Source: Pseudomonas hefeiensis
GTDB lineage: Bacteria > Pseudomonadota > Gammaproteobacteria > Pseudomonadales > Pseudomonadaceae
Direction of reading: 5' to 3'
Length of the DNA stretch: 64,000 bases
NCBI RefSeq assembly: GCF_030687835.1
Contig: NZ_CP117449.1
Span: 1,798,001-1,862,000 of the forward strand
Under the pieces are notes generated by a model. It made no database searches, had not been told where the DNA came from, and saw only the letters and a program-made list of their open reading frames with translations. Of this stretch, positions 39,283 through 47,782 are shown in pieces (within the stretch, counting starts at the first letter, position 1; each line of letters begins with the position of its first letter). A program made the translations under genes and the position numbers.

Positions 39283-39888
39283 ATGCGTAGCCTGGTTTTG
39301 CTGCTGGCCGTTTTGGCGCTTGGTGGCTGCATGAATGTCAGCGACATGGGGGAGGGCGTGCGCTATCACATGAGCGACGCCGGTTTGCTGGATCACAGCG
39401 ACAGCCGTCGTGTGAATAACCTGCGCATCCAGCCGGATTCGTTCATCTACATTGCCCAGGGCGCCTTCGCGCCTCCCGGCAGTGCCTACCCGCGGCCCAA
39501 TGTCGTCGCCGAAGAGGCCTTCAACGGTTTCATCGAGTATTTCCCCATGGTACGTCGCGCCCGGGTTCCCGAGGGCCTGGACCAGGCCATGGGCGAGGCC
39601 CGGGCTGCCGGTGCTCACTACCTGCTGTATACGCGGTTCGCCAAGGCCGACAACCGCATCGGCAATACCGATGAGTGGCTGGATGAAGAGGCCGTGGACC
39701 GCTTGGGGGTCGACACTAGCGTCATTCAAATCATGTTGATCGAGACCAGCACCCAGTATTTGATTGATACTGCACGCATCAAGAGTCGTGGCGGTTTACT
39801 GACGTTGCACGACAAACAGCCAGAAGACCTGATCGCCCCCCCGTTGCGCGAGTATGCCCGCAGCCTGCTGGGAGTGAGCGACCAGTAA
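39283..39888 (+). CDS. DUF4823 lipoprotein
   Basis: 201 residues from ATG 39283, with GGAGG 6 nt upstream. Signal peptide with lipobox ALGGC (Cys16), followed by DUF4823-type sequence. Residue 2 of the mature protein is Met, so outer-membrane sorting is expected. Function unknown. Corresponds by sequence and place to P. aeruginosa PA2955. Followed after 15 bp by the DUF1285 gene, with which it probably forms an operon. Confidence 0.88.
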   Translation: MRSLVLLLAVLALGGCMNVSDMGEGVRYHMSDAGLLDHSDSRRVNNLRIQPDSFIYIAQGAFAPPGSAYPRPNVVAEEAFNGFIEYFPMVRRARVPEGLDQAMGEARAAGAHYLLYTRFAKADNRIGNTDEWLDEEAVDRLGVDTSVIQIMLIETSTQYLIDTARIKSRGGLLTLHDKQPEDLIAPPLREYARSLLGVSDQ

Positions 39889-39903
39889 AACCAAGGAGTC
39901 ACC

Positions 39904-40464
39904 ATGAGCGGACCGCAAAAAGCCAATGACCTGCTGGGGCAGATCCCCAAGACCAAAGGTTTGCCGCCAGTCCACTTGTGGAACCCTGACTTCTGCGGCG
40001 ATATCGACATGCGCATCGCCCGGGATGGCACCTGGTACTACCTGGGCACGCCTATCGGGCGAAAGCCTATGGTCAAGCTGTTCTCCACCATCATCCGCCG
40101 CGACGGCGATGATTACTTCCTGATCACTCCTGTGGAAAAAGTTGGCATCAAGGTCGACGATGCGCCGTTTGTGGCGGTGACCCTGGAAGTTGAAGGGCTG
40201 GGTGAGCAGCAGCGACTGCGCTTCACCACCAATGTCGAGGAAACCACTGAGGCCGGCGGCGAACATCCGATGCGGGTGGTGATCGATCCGCAGACCCAGG
40301 AGCCCGCGCCCTACGTACACGTACGCAGTAACCTCGAAGCGCTGATCCACCGCAATGTGTTCTACCAACTGGTGGAACTGGCGGTCAGTCGCGAGATCGA
40401 CGGGCAGAGCTGGTTGGGGGTGTGGAGCGGTGGGGTGTTCTTTCCGATAGGCCTGGAACCGTAG
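39904..40464 (+). CDS. DUF1285 protein
   Basis: 186 residues, cytosolic, with the DUF1285 core HLWNPDFCGDIDMRIARDGTWYYLGTPIGRKPMVKLF split by conserved Trp and Gly and then DDYFLITPVEKVGIKVDDAPF. A structural member of the family has a PH-like fold, but no activity is known. In P. aeruginosa this gene (PA2954) is next to ETF-ubiquinone oxidoreductase (PA2953); here about 16.6 kb of other genes intervene. Confidence 0.9.
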   Translation: MSGPQKANDLLGQIPKTKGLPPVHLWNPDFCGDIDMRIARDGTWYYLGTPIGRKPMVKLFSTIIRRDGDDYFLITPVEKVGIKVDDAPFVAVTLEVEGLGEQQRLRFTTNVEETTEAGGEHPMRVVIDPQTQEPAPYVHVRSNLEALIHRNVFYQLVELAVSREIDGQSWLGVWSGGVFFPIGLEP

Positions 40465-40468
40465 ACCC

Positions 40469-40557
40469 TGTGGGAGCGGGCTTGCTCGCGAAAGCGCCAG
40501 CACATCCAGCCTCTTCTCGACTGACCCACCGCTTTCGCGAGCAAGCCCGCTCCCACA
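40469..40557. repeat. REPIN at the left edge of the sugar island
   Basis: An 89-bp REP doublet: TGTGGGAGCGGGCTTGCTCG at the left is exactly inverted at the right, around a short unrelated centre. It lies between DUF1285 and gntR, exactly where gene order departs from P. aeruginosa. Confidence 0.93.
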
Positions 40558-40578
40558 GTGGGTAACGTAAAATTCAAA

Positions 40579-40602
40579 TTGACACCCAATCGTATGATGA
40601 TT
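40579..40602 (+). promoter_or_regulatory. gntR promoter with operator ATCGTATGAT
   Basis: A perfect -35 (TTGACA 40579-40584) is followed by the near-palindrome ATCGTATGAT (40589-40598), inside the -35/-10 spacer. The same site in inverted form, AATCATCATACGAT, recurs upstream of araF. This position suits repression by a FadR-type GntR regulator, probably the product of the gene it precedes. Confidence 0.6.
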
Positions 40603-40640
40603 AGTTTGGGCCTCTATAGAAAGTGGCCCACGGGGTGTTC

Positions 40641-41387
40641 ATGTCCAGCAGTTTTCACGCATCGACCGTCGATTGGCTGGGGGGCTGGATAGCCGCCGGT
40701 CAGGTCAAGCCTGGGCAGACCATCAAGGTTGAGGCCGACCTCGGCCAGCAACTGGGCGTCAGCCGCACGGTGATCCGCGAAGCGATCAAGACCCTGGTGG
40801 CCAAAGGCATGCTGGAAGTCGGACCGAAAGTCGGTACGCGAGTGTTGCCGGTGCGCCGCTGGAACCTGTTCGATCCGCAGGTGGTCGGCTGGCTGTCGCG
40901 TAGCGGCCTGCCGGAAAATTTTGTCGATGACCTGCTGGACCTGCGGCGCACTATCGAACCGATGGCGGTGCGCTGGGCCTGTGAGCGCGCGACGGCTGAT
41001 CAGGTGCAGGCGATTCGTCTGGCCTATCATGCCCTGGAGCGCGCGGTGGACAGCGGTGCCGATTACAACCGTGCCGACCAGTTCTTCCACGAGTGCATCC
41101 TCGCCGCTAGCCATAATCAATTTATCGAGCAAATGGTCCCGGCCCTGGGCGCGCTGCTGGCGGTGTCGTTCGAGGTGTCCGCCGCCGACCCGGACGAACT
41201 GCGCCGCACCTTGCCGATCCACAAGGATATTGCCGAGGCCATCGCTGCCCGTGACGCGGCGCGGGGTGTCTGGGCCTGCATGACCTTGATCGATAACGCT
41301 GACCTGGCCATCAAGCGTTTTTACCCTAACGTCATGGCTGGGCGGACAGAGACCGTCGGGCAAACAGGAAACAGGAGTTTTCAATGA
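40641..41387 (+). CDS. GntR-family (FadR/FCD) regulator of the sugar island
   Basis: 248 residues from ATG 40641. An N-terminal winged helix-turn-helix (LGQQLGVSRTVIREAIKTL) and a C-terminal FCD ligand-binding domain with metal-binding histidines (FFHECILAASHN and LPIHKDIAEAI). It resembles DgoR/galactonate-responsive regulators. Overlaps the lactonase gene by 4 bp. The shared operator in front of gntR and araF is its probable site; the inducer would be an intermediate such as galactonate or a galactose-derived compound (inference). Confidence 0.88.
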   Translation: MSSSFHASTVDWLGGWIAAGQVKPGQTIKVEADLGQQLGVSRTVIREAIKTLVAKGMLEVGPKVGTRVLPVRRWNLFDPQVVGWLSRSGLPENFVDDLLDLRRTIEPMAVRWACERATADQVQAIRLAYHALERAVDSGADYNRADQFFHECILAASHNQFIEQMVPALGALLAVSFEVSAADPDELRRTLPIHKDIAEAIAARDAARGVWACMTLIDNADLAIKRFYPNVMAGRTETVGQTGNRSFQ

Positions 41388-42259
41388 TGTGGACGGCTGT
41401 GACAGAGCACCGGGCGACATTGGGGGAGGGCCCCTTCTGGGATGAACCGACTCAAGCGCTGTATTGGGTCGACATTGCCGGCAAGCAGGCGCTGCGGCTG
41501 ATCGGCGCCAATGTGCAGATCTGGCAGATGCCCGAGCATGTGTCCGCCTTCATCCCGACCCAGAGTGGCGATGCGCTGGTGACCCTGAGCAGTGGCGTCT
41601 ACCGGTTGGATCTGGAGTCGCCGGGTCTGGAGCCGCGCCTGACACTGCTGTGCATGGCCGATCCCACGCCTGGCAATCGAGCCAACGAAGCCCGTTGCGA
41701 TGCCCTGGGCCAGCTCTGGCTCGGCACCATGCAGAACAACATTGGTAAAGAGGGAGAAGACCTGCCCATTGCGCGGCGTTCTGGGGGGCTGTTTCGCATT
41801 GACAGCGATGGCCGGGTCCTGCCGCTGTTGCGCAAGCGCGGCATTCCTAACACGCTGTTATGGAGTCCTGATGGCACTACGGTGTATTTCGGCGAAAGTC
41901 TCGACGGCACGCTTTATCGACACTTCATCTATCCCGACGGTAGCCTGGCCCCCGCCGAGGTCTGGTTTGGCCCTCACCCGCGCGGCGGGCCCGATGGCTC
42001 GGCAATGGATGCCAGGGGCTATGTCTGGAATGCTCGCTGGGACGGCAGCTGCTTGCTGCGACTGGACCCGGACGGTCATGTTGATCGGGTGATCGAGTTG
42101 CCGGTCAGTCGCCCTACCAGCTGTGTGTTCGGTGGTGAAGACCTCAAGACGCTGTACATCACCAGCGCGGCGAGCCCGCTTGGCCATCCACTTGACGGAG
42201 CGGTGCTGTCGATGCAAGTCGATGTGCCAGGGGTGAGCTGTACGCGGTTTGCTGGTTAG
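41384..42259 (+). CDS. SMP-30/gluconolactonase-family sugar lactonase
   Basis: 291 residues, six-bladed propeller with the metal-binding Glu in LGEGPFWDE and later NEARCDALGQLWLGTM, NTLLWSPDGTTVYFGES and PDGSAMDARGYVWNARW. Hydrolyses an aldonolactone to the acid; in this island it should open D-galactono- or L-arabinono-lactone made by the dehydrogenase. Cytosolic. ATG 41384 follows AGGAG and overlaps the gntR stop. Confidence 0.88.
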   Translation: MMWTAVTEHRATLGEGPFWDEPTQALYWVDIAGKQALRLIGANVQIWQMPEHVSAFIPTQSGDALVTLSSGVYRLDLESPGLEPRLTLLCMADPTPGNRANEARCDALGQLWLGTMQNNIGKEGEDLPIARRSGGLFRIDSDGRVLPLLRKRGIPNTLLWSPDGTTVYFGESLDGTLYRHFIYPDGSLAPAEVWFGPHPRGGPDGSAMDARGYVWNARWDGSCLLRLDPDGHVDRVIELPVSRPTSCVFGGEDLKTLYITSAASPLGHPLDGAVLSMQVDVPGVSCTRFAG

Positions 42260-42260
42260 A

Positions 42261-42319
42261 TCCCAAAATATGGGATGTAAATATATATATTGAGATTATT
42301 TGGCGGTCGGGTTTATAGT
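42261..42319 (+). promoter_or_regulatory. Promoter of the dehydrogenase unit (copy 1 of a duplicated module)
   Basis: Palindrome TCCCA-AAATA-TGGGA (42261-42275), then 14 bp, -35 TTGAGA (42290-42295), an 18-bp spacer and -10 TATAGT (42314-42319). The identical arrangement occurs at 49514-49572 before dgoK. The palindrome is centred about 60 bp before the expected start, a place typical of activators. Confidence 0.7.
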
Positions 42320-42371
42320 CGGTTCCATCAGCGATACGCACTCACACTAAAAAAACAAGACAGGTGAAGTG

Positions 42372-42482
42372 ATGCAACGATCTTCCTCCGTACCGCCTGG
42401 CGGCGTACGCGATTCCAAAAGCCTATCGGCCGGTCATCTCTGGATGTCCGGTTTTCGTCGTGCTTACGGACAGGAGTCTTGA
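42372..42482 (+). CDS. Leader ORF, 36 codons
   Basis: ATG 42372 follows ACAGGTGAAGTG, the same ribosome site and ATGCA start as dgoK at 49612. It encodes 36 residues (MQRSSSVPPGG..., ending RRAYGQES) and stops at 42480-42482, 3 bp before the dehydrogenase ATG. No homology is recognised and codon choice is mixed. Either a short coupled leader peptide, or a remnant of a gene whose start was copied with the promoter. Confidence 0.5.
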   Translation: MQRSSSVPPGGVRDSKSLSAGHLWMSGFRRAYGQES

Positions 42483-42485
42483 GTC

Positions 42486-43304
42486 ATGGCCCAGACCCTG
42501 TCCTTGTCACCGATGCCCGAACCACCGAAAGGCGAACGCCTGAAAAACAAAGTGGTGCTGCTGACCGGTGCCGCTCAAGGCATTGGCGAGGCGATCGTCG
42601 CCGCGTTCGCCTCGCAGCAGGCCCGTTTGGTCATCAGTGACATCCAGGGCGAGAAGGTTGAGACAGTCGCTGCCCTCTGGCGTGAACGCGGGGCGGATGT
42701 GCAGGCACTCAAAGCCGATGTGTCCAACCAGCAGGACCTGCATGCCATGGCCCGTCGTGCCGTCGAGCTGCACGGTCGCATTGACGTTCTGGTGAACTGC
42801 GCGGGCGTGAACGTATTTCGTGACCCGCTGGAAATGACCGAGCAGGATTGGCGCCGCTGCTTCGCCATCGACCTGGATGGTGCCTGGTACGGCTGCAAGG
42901 CGGTGTTGCCGCAGATGCTCGAGCAGGGCGGGGGCAGCATCATCAACATCGCTTCGACCCATTCATCCCACATCATTCCCGGATGTTTCCCTTACCCGGT
43001 GGCCAAGCACGGTCTGCTCGGCCTGACCCGTGCATTGGGTATCGAATACGCGCCTAAAGGTGTGCGCGTGAATGCCATTGCACCGGGCTATATCGAAACC
43101 CAATTGAATATCGACTACTGGAACGGCTTCGCCGATCCACATGCCGAACGCCAGCGTGCGCTGGATCTGCACCCGCCACGCCGCATCGGCCAGCCGATCG
43201 AAGTGGCAATGACGGCCGTGTTCCTGGCCAGCGATGAAGCACCTTTCATTAACGCCTCATGCATCACCATTGATGGTGGACGTTCGGTCATGTACCACGA
43301 CTGA
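42486..43304 (+). CDS. SDR-family sugar 1-dehydrogenase (D-galactose/L-arabinose type)
   Basis: 272 residues. NAD(P)-binding TGAAQGIG (27-34), NCAGVNV, and the catalytic YxxxK as Tyr170-Lys174 with the Ser in IASTHSS. Ends in TIDGGRSVMYHD. Its context points to oxidation of D-galactose (and possibly L-arabinose) to the lactone, the first step of the De Ley-Doudoroff route. AGGAG lies 11 nt upstream within the leader ORF. An N-terminal extension of about 20 residues is Pro-rich. Exact sugar specificity cannot be read. Confidence 0.82.
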   Translation: MAQTLSLSPMPEPPKGERLKNKVVLLTGAAQGIGEAIVAAFASQQARLVISDIQGEKVETVAALWRERGADVQALKADVSNQQDLHAMARRAVELHGRIDVLVNCAGVNVFRDPLEMTEQDWRRCFAIDLDGAWYGCKAVLPQMLEQGGGSIINIASTHSSHIIPGCFPYPVAKHGLLGLTRALGIEYAPKGVRVNAIAPGYIETQLNIDYWNGFADPHAERQRALDLHPPRRIGQPIEVAMTAVFLASDEAPFINASCITIDGGRSVMYHD

Positions 43305-43343
43305 ATATTCCAGGATTTCAGTCGGAAACTTCGCCTGTAATCC

Positions 43344-43378
43344 AATCATCATACGATATGACTATTTGGATCTATGCT
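43344..43378 (+). promoter_or_regulatory. araF promoter region with inverted operator copy
   Basis: ATCATACGAT (43348-43357) is the reverse complement of the gntR operator, embedded in AATCATCATACGAT. It is followed by TTTGG..TCTATG as at the gntR promoter (TTTGGGCCTCTAT). Places araFGH under the same repressor as gntR itself. Confidence 0.55.
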
Positions 43379-43479
43379 GTGCAGCTACATGTTTGACCGC
43401 CCAGCCTGCGTTTTTCCACTGATGTTGGAGCAGGGCCCTGGACGTTTTGGCTTTCAATAAAAAAAACAAGGAGACAGCT

Positions 43480-44484
43480 ATGAATCATCGTCGTGGGATC
43501 CGTTCCCTGTGCCGTGCCGCCCTGGCGGTTACTGCGCTCAGCCTCAGCAGCAGCTTGCTGGCGGCCGAAGAAGTGAAGATCGGTTTTCTGGTCAAGCAGG
43601 CCGAGGAACCCTGGTTCCAGACCGAATGGGCGTTCGCCGAAAAGGCCGGTAAGGACAGGGGCTTCACGGTGATCAAGATCGCCGTGCCCGACGGCGAGAA
43701 GACCCTCTCGGCCATCGACAGCCTCGCCGCTAACGGCGCCAAGGGGTTTGTTATCTGCCCACCGGACGTGGCGCTCGGCCCGGCCATCGTGGCCAAGGCC
43801 AAACTCAACGGTTTGAAAGTCATTGCCGTGGACGACCGTTTTGTCGACGCCAACGGCAAGTTCATGGAGGACGTGCCGTACCTGGGCATGGCCGCGTTCG
43901 AAGTAGGCCAGAAGCAGGGCGCAGCGATGGCCGCTGAAGCCAAAAACCGCGGTTGGGAATGGAAAGACACCTATGCCGTGATCAACACCTACAACGAACT
44001 GGATACCGGCAAGAAACGCACCGACGGTTCGGTCGATGCTTTGAAGAAAGCCGGCATGCCGGAAGACCATATCCTCTATTCGGCGCTCAAGACCCTCGAC
44101 GTACCCGGCAGCATGGACGCCACCAACTCGGCCCTGGTGAAACTGCCTGGCGAGGCCAAGAACCTGATCATCGGCGGCATGAACGACAACACGGTGCTGG
44201 GCGGCGTGCGCGCCACCGAAAGCGCCGGGTTCAAGGCGGCCAATGTGATCGGGATCGGCATCAACGGCACCGACGCCATCGGCGAGTTGAAGAAAGCCGA
44301 CAGTGGTTTCTTCGGGTCGATGCTGCCAAGCCCGCACATCGAAGGCTACAAGACAGCCGAGATGATGTACGAGTGGATCACCACCGGCAAAGAGCCACCG
44401 AAGTACACCGCCATGGACGAGGTGACGCTGATCACTCGGGAGAACTTCAAGCAAGAGCTGGAGAAGATCGGCCTGTGGAACTGA
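43480..44484 (+). CDS. araF: Arabinose/galactose-type ABC substrate-binding protein
   Basis: 334 residues with a signal peptide (MNHRR...SSLLA, cleavage about residue 28) and a periplasmic-binding fold that follows E. coli AraF almost throughout: GFLVKQAEEPWFQTEW, AVPDGEKTLSAIDSLAANGAKGFVIC, GMNDNTVLGGVRA and SMLPSPHIEGYK. E. coli AraF binds L-arabinose best and D-galactose more weakly, so it could feed either sugar to the island. ATG 43480 has AAGGAGA. First gene of araFGH. Confidence 0.9.
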   Translation: MNHRRGIRSLCRAALAVTALSLSSSLLAAEEVKIGFLVKQAEEPWFQTEWAFAEKAGKDRGFTVIKIAVPDGEKTLSAIDSLAANGAKGFVICPPDVALGPAIVAKAKLNGLKVIAVDDRFVDANGKFMEDVPYLGMAAFEVGQKQGAAMAAEAKNRGWEWKDTYAVINTYNELDTGKKRTDGSVDALKKAGMPEDHILYSALKTLDVPGSMDATNSALVKLPGEAKNLIIGGMNDNTVLGGVRATESAGFKAANVIGIGINGTDAIGELKKADSGFFGSMLPSPHIEGYKTAEMMYEWITTGKEPPKYTAMDEVTLITRENFKQELEKIGLWN

Positions 44485-44559
44485 CGGTCGGTTGATTCAA
44501 AAGCGGCCCTGGCCTGACGAGTGCCGGGGTCGCTTGATCTCTGTGAGTTCGAGGTGGTT

Positions 44560-46104
44560 ATGCAAGCGCAAACAGCGACACAGCAACACAACATTGGCGC
44601 CAGCCTGCGGTTCAACGGGATTGGCAAGTCCTTCCCCGGCGTGCAGGCGCTGGCCAATATCAGTTTCGTTGCTCACCCGGGGCAGGTCCATGCCTTGATG
44701 GGCGAGAACGGCGCGGGCAAGTCCACGTTGCTGAAGATCCTCGGCGGTGCCTATATCCCCAGCAGCGGCGACCTGCAGATTGGCGAGCAGACGATGGCTT
44801 TCAAAGGCACCGCCGACAGCATTGCCAGCGGCGTGGCGGTGATCCATCAGGAGCTGCACTTGGTGCCGGAAATGACCGTTGCCGAAAATCTGTTCCTGGG
44901 GCATTTGCCGGCCCGTTTCGGCCTGGTCAATCGTGGGCAGCTGCGCCAGCAGGCGCTGGCGCTGCTCAAAGGCCTGGCCGACGAAATCGACCCCCAGGAA
45001 AAAGTCGGTCGCCTGTCCCTCGGCCAGCGCCAACTGGTGGAAATCGCCAAGGCCTTGTCCCGTGGTGCCCATGTCATTGCCTTCGATGAACCCACCAGCA
45101 GCCTCTCGGCACGGGAAATCGACCGCTTGATGGCGATCATCACCCGCCTGCGGGACGAGGGCAAAGTGGTGTTGTATGTCAGCCACCGCATGGAAGAGGT
45201 GTTCCGTATCTGTAACGCGGTCACGGTGTTCAAGGACGGCCGTTACGTGCGCACCTTCGAGAACATGAGTGAGTTGACCCACGATCAGTTGGTCACCTGC
45301 ATGGTCGGTCGCGACATCCAGGACATCTACGATTACCGCCCCCGCGAGTGCGGCGACGTGGCGTTGCAGGTCGAGGGGCTACTCGGCCCGGGCCTGCGTG
45401 AGCCGGTGAGTTTCCAGGTGCATAAAGGCGAAATCCTCGGCCTGTTCGGGCTGGTTGGCGCCGGTCGTACCGAGTTGCTGCGCCTGCTCAGTGGGCTGGA
45501 ACGCCAGACTGACGGGCGCCTGGTTCTGCATGACCAGGAGTTGAAACTGCGTTCGCCCCGGGATGCCATTGCCGCTGGCGTATTGCTCTGCCCGGAGGAT
45601 CGCAAGAAGGAAGGCATCATGCCCCTGGCCAGCGTCGGCGAGAACATCAACATCAGCGCTCGCGGCGCCCATTCCACCCTGGGTTGTCTATTGCGGGGCG
45701 ACTGGGAGCGGGGTAACGCCGACAAGCAGATCAAGGCGCTGAAAGTGAAGACGCCATCGGCGGGTCAGAAAATCATGTACCTGTCTGGCGGCAATCAGCA
45801 GAAAGCGATTCTCGGTCGCTGGCTGTCGATGCCGATGAAAGTCCTGCTGCTGGACGAGCCTACGCGCGGTATCGACATCGGCGCCAAGGCCGAGATTTAT
45901 CAGATCATCCACAACCTGGCGGCCGACGGTATTGCGGTGATTGTGGTGTCCAGCGATCTGATGGAAGTGATGGGCATATCCGACCGAATCCTGGTGCTCT
46001 GCGAAGGGGTTATGCGTGGCGAGCTGCCGCGTGACCAGGCCAACGAATCCAACCTGCTGCAACTGGCGCTGCCACGCCAACGCGTTGCCGACGCGGCGAA
46101 CTGA
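44560..46104 (+). CDS. araG: Sugar ABC transporter ATP-binding protein (AraG type)
   Basis: 514 residues, double ABC module. First half Walker A GENGAGKST and signature LSLGQRQLVEIAKAL; second half has the degenerate first-site GLVGAGRTE and signature LSGGNQQKAILGRWL. The two-module layout is standard for the CUT2 sugar importer family. ATG 44560 has GAGGTGG. Energises import with AraH in the inner membrane. Confidence 0.93.
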   Translation: MQAQTATQQHNIGASLRFNGIGKSFPGVQALANISFVAHPGQVHALMGENGAGKSTLLKILGGAYIPSSGDLQIGEQTMAFKGTADSIASGVAVIHQELHLVPEMTVAENLFLGHLPARFGLVNRGQLRQQALALLKGLADEIDPQEKVGRLSLGQRQLVEIAKALSRGAHVIAFDEPTSSLSAREIDRLMAIITRLRDEGKVVLYVSHRMEEVFRICNAVTVFKDGRYVRTFENMSELTHDQLVTCMVGRDIQDIYDYRPRECGDVALQVEGLLGPGLREPVSFQVHKGEILGLFGLVGAGRTELLRLLSGLERQTDGRLVLHDQELKLRSPRDAIAAGVLLCPEDRKKEGIMPLASVGENINISARGAHSTLGCLLRGDWERGNADKQIKALKVKTPSAGQKIMYLSGGNQQKAILGRWLSMPMKVLLLDEPTRGIDIGAKAEIYQIIHNLAADGIAVIVVSSDLMEVMGISDRILVLCEGVMRGELPRDQANESNLLQLALPRQRVADAAN

Positions 46105-46114
46105 GAGGTAAATC

Positions 46115-47083
46115 ATGACCATTCAAAACAATGCACTGCCAACGGCACGCAAACCCCTGGACCTGCGGCGCTTCCTGGACGACTGGGTCATGCTGCTGGC
46201 GGCTGTGGCGATCTTCGTGCTCTGCACCCTGATGATCGATAACTTCCTCTCGCCGCTGAACATGCGTGGCTTGGGCCTGGCGATTTCCACCACGGGTATT
46301 GCGGCCTGCACCATGTTGTATTGCCTGGCTTCCGGGCACTTCGACCTGTCGGTGGGCTCGGTGATTGCCTGTGCCGGTGTGGTCGCGGCGGTGGTGATGC
46401 GTGACACCAACAGCGTGTTTCTGGGAGTCAGCGCGGCGCTGGTGATGGGGCTGATCGTCGGGCTGATCAACGGCATCGTCATTGCCAAGCTGCGGGTCAA
46501 TGCGTTGATCACCACGCTGGCGACCATGCAGATCGTCCGCGGCCTGGCCTACATTTTTGCCAATGGCAAGGCGGTGGGCGTGTCCCAGGAATCGTTCTTC
46601 GTGTTCGGTAACGGCCAGATGTTTGGCGTGCCGGTACCGATCCTGATCACCATTGTCTGCTTTCTGTTTTTCGGCTGGTTATTGAACTACACCACCTACG
46701 GGCGCAACACCATGGCCATCGGTGGCAACCAGGAGGCGGCGTTGTTGGCGGGGGTAAACGTTGATCGGACCAAGATCATCATCTTCGCCGTTCATGGTGT
46801 GATCGGTGCCCTGGCGGGTGTGATCCTGGCCTCGCGCATGACCTCGGGTCAGCCAATGATCGGCCAGGGCTTTGAACTGACCGTGATCTCGGCTTGCGTG
46901 TTGGGCGGGGTGTCGTTGAGCGGCGGTATCGGCATGATTCGCCATGTCATCGCCGGGGTGCTGATTCTGGCGATTATTGAAAACGCGATGAACCTGAAGA
47001 ACATCGACACCTTCTACCAGTACGTTATCCGTGGCTCGATCCTGTTGCTGGCGGTGGTGATCGACCGAATGAAACAACGCTGA
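46115..47083 (+). CDS. araH: Sugar ABC transporter permease (AraH type)
   Basis: 322 residues with eight to ten membrane helices and the CUT2 permease motifs CLASGHFDLSVGSVIACAG, GLINGIVIAKLRVNALITTL, and ELTVISACVLGGVSLSGGIGM. 10 bp after araG, so the same operon. A REP cluster follows the stop. Confidence 0.93.
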   Translation: MTIQNNALPTARKPLDLRRFLDDWVMLLAAVAIFVLCTLMIDNFLSPLNMRGLGLAISTTGIAACTMLYCLASGHFDLSVGSVIACAGVVAAVVMRDTNSVFLGVSAALVMGLIVGLINGIVIAKLRVNALITTLATMQIVRGLAYIFANGKAVGVSQESFFVFGNGQMFGVPVPILITIVCFLFFGWLLNYTTYGRNTMAIGGNQEAALLAGVNVDRTKIIIFAVHGVIGALAGVILASRMTSGQPMIGQGFELTVISACVLGGVSLSGGIGMIRHVIAGVLILAIIENAMNLKNIDTFYQYVIRGSILLLAVVIDRMKQR

Positions 47084-47103
47084 AATTCACGCCGACCGGG
47101 CCG

Positions 47104-47315
47104 GCCGCAATCGCGAGCAAGCTTTGCTCCCACAGGATTTGTGCCGGACATATCAATGTGGGAGCGGGCTTGTCCGCGAAGGTGTCGGCACATTCAACAT
47201 TTTCTTAGCTGACCTACCGCTTTCGCGAGCAAGCCCGCTCCCACAGTTTTTTGTGCCAGGCACAGAACCTCGGCACCGCGAAGAACCGTTGTGGGAGCGG
47301 GCTTGCTCGCGAAGG
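47104..47315. repeat. REP/REPIN cluster after araH
   Basis: A lone REP half (about 47110-47133), a complete 89-bp REPIN (47157-47245; TGTGGGAGCGGGCTTGTCCG with its inverted partner) and another REP (about 47289-47313). They fill the gap between araH and the convergent SAP-domain gene. No ORF is credible here. Confidence 0.9.
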
Positions 47316-47336
47316 CGTCGGCCCTGACACCGACAA

Positions 47337-47717
47337 TCAACCGGCCTTGCGCAATGCTTCAACCAATTCCTGCTTGCGCATCTTCGAACGTCCGGGAATA
47401 TTCTTCGCCCGGGCCTCTTTCATCAGGTTATCCACAGTCTGGGTCGTGAGGGAGGCCTTGCTGGTGCGCGAATGACCTTCGCGGGTCTTGGCTGCGCGAC
47501 GGGCCGACTCCTCGCGGTCGGTTTTCTTTTCTGCGGCCGGTTTTGCCTTCCCCGACCCACCGGACCGTTCGCCACCGCCAGACTGCTTGTTCACCGTCGC
47601 CCAGGCGCGTGCCTCGGCCTTATCCTCGGATAAACCCTTTTTCTCATAACTTGCTTCAATGTGTTCGGCTTTGCGCTTTTGTTCGGCTGTGTATTTGTCT
47701 TTGCTTCCACGAGGCAT
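47337..47717 (-). CDS. SAP/Rho-N domain protein (annotated elsewhere as plasmid stabilization protein)
   Basis: 126 residues, very basic. The C-terminal third (TVDNLMKEARAKNIPGRSKMRKQELVEAL) looks like the Rho N-terminal/SAP helix-extended-helix that binds nucleic acid. The middle is a Gly/Ser/Lys/Glu linker and the N-terminus reads MPRGSKDKYTAEQKRKAEHIE. Common in Pseudomonas chromosomes and sometimes called a plasmid stabilization protein; there is no partner toxin or ParB here. Nucleic-acid binding is inferred. Confidence 0.75.
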   Translation of the reverse strand: MPRGSKDKYTAEQKRKAEHIEASYEKKGLSEDKAEARAWATVNKQSGGGERSGGSGKAKPAAEKKTDREESARRAAKTREGHSRTSKASLTTQTVDNLMKEARAKNIPGRSKMRKQELVEALRKAG

Positions 47718-47782
47718 GGGAATCTCTCCTCAAGTGTGTGAGCAGAGCCACCCGCCAGGCGTGCGTCGCTCGCTCCCCGGGG

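Noticed and set aside
42159..42341. Minus-strand 60-codon frame resembling part of the extended minus-strand frame near 49.5-49.65 kb
   Set aside because: The similarity (DYKPxRxIISIY..SHILG) comes from the duplicated promoter, read backwards; neither is likely to be translated.
47337..47717. Plasmid or toxin-antitoxin stabilisation locus
   Set aside because: The usual annotation name is misleading; no partner gene, partition site or plasmid feature is present.
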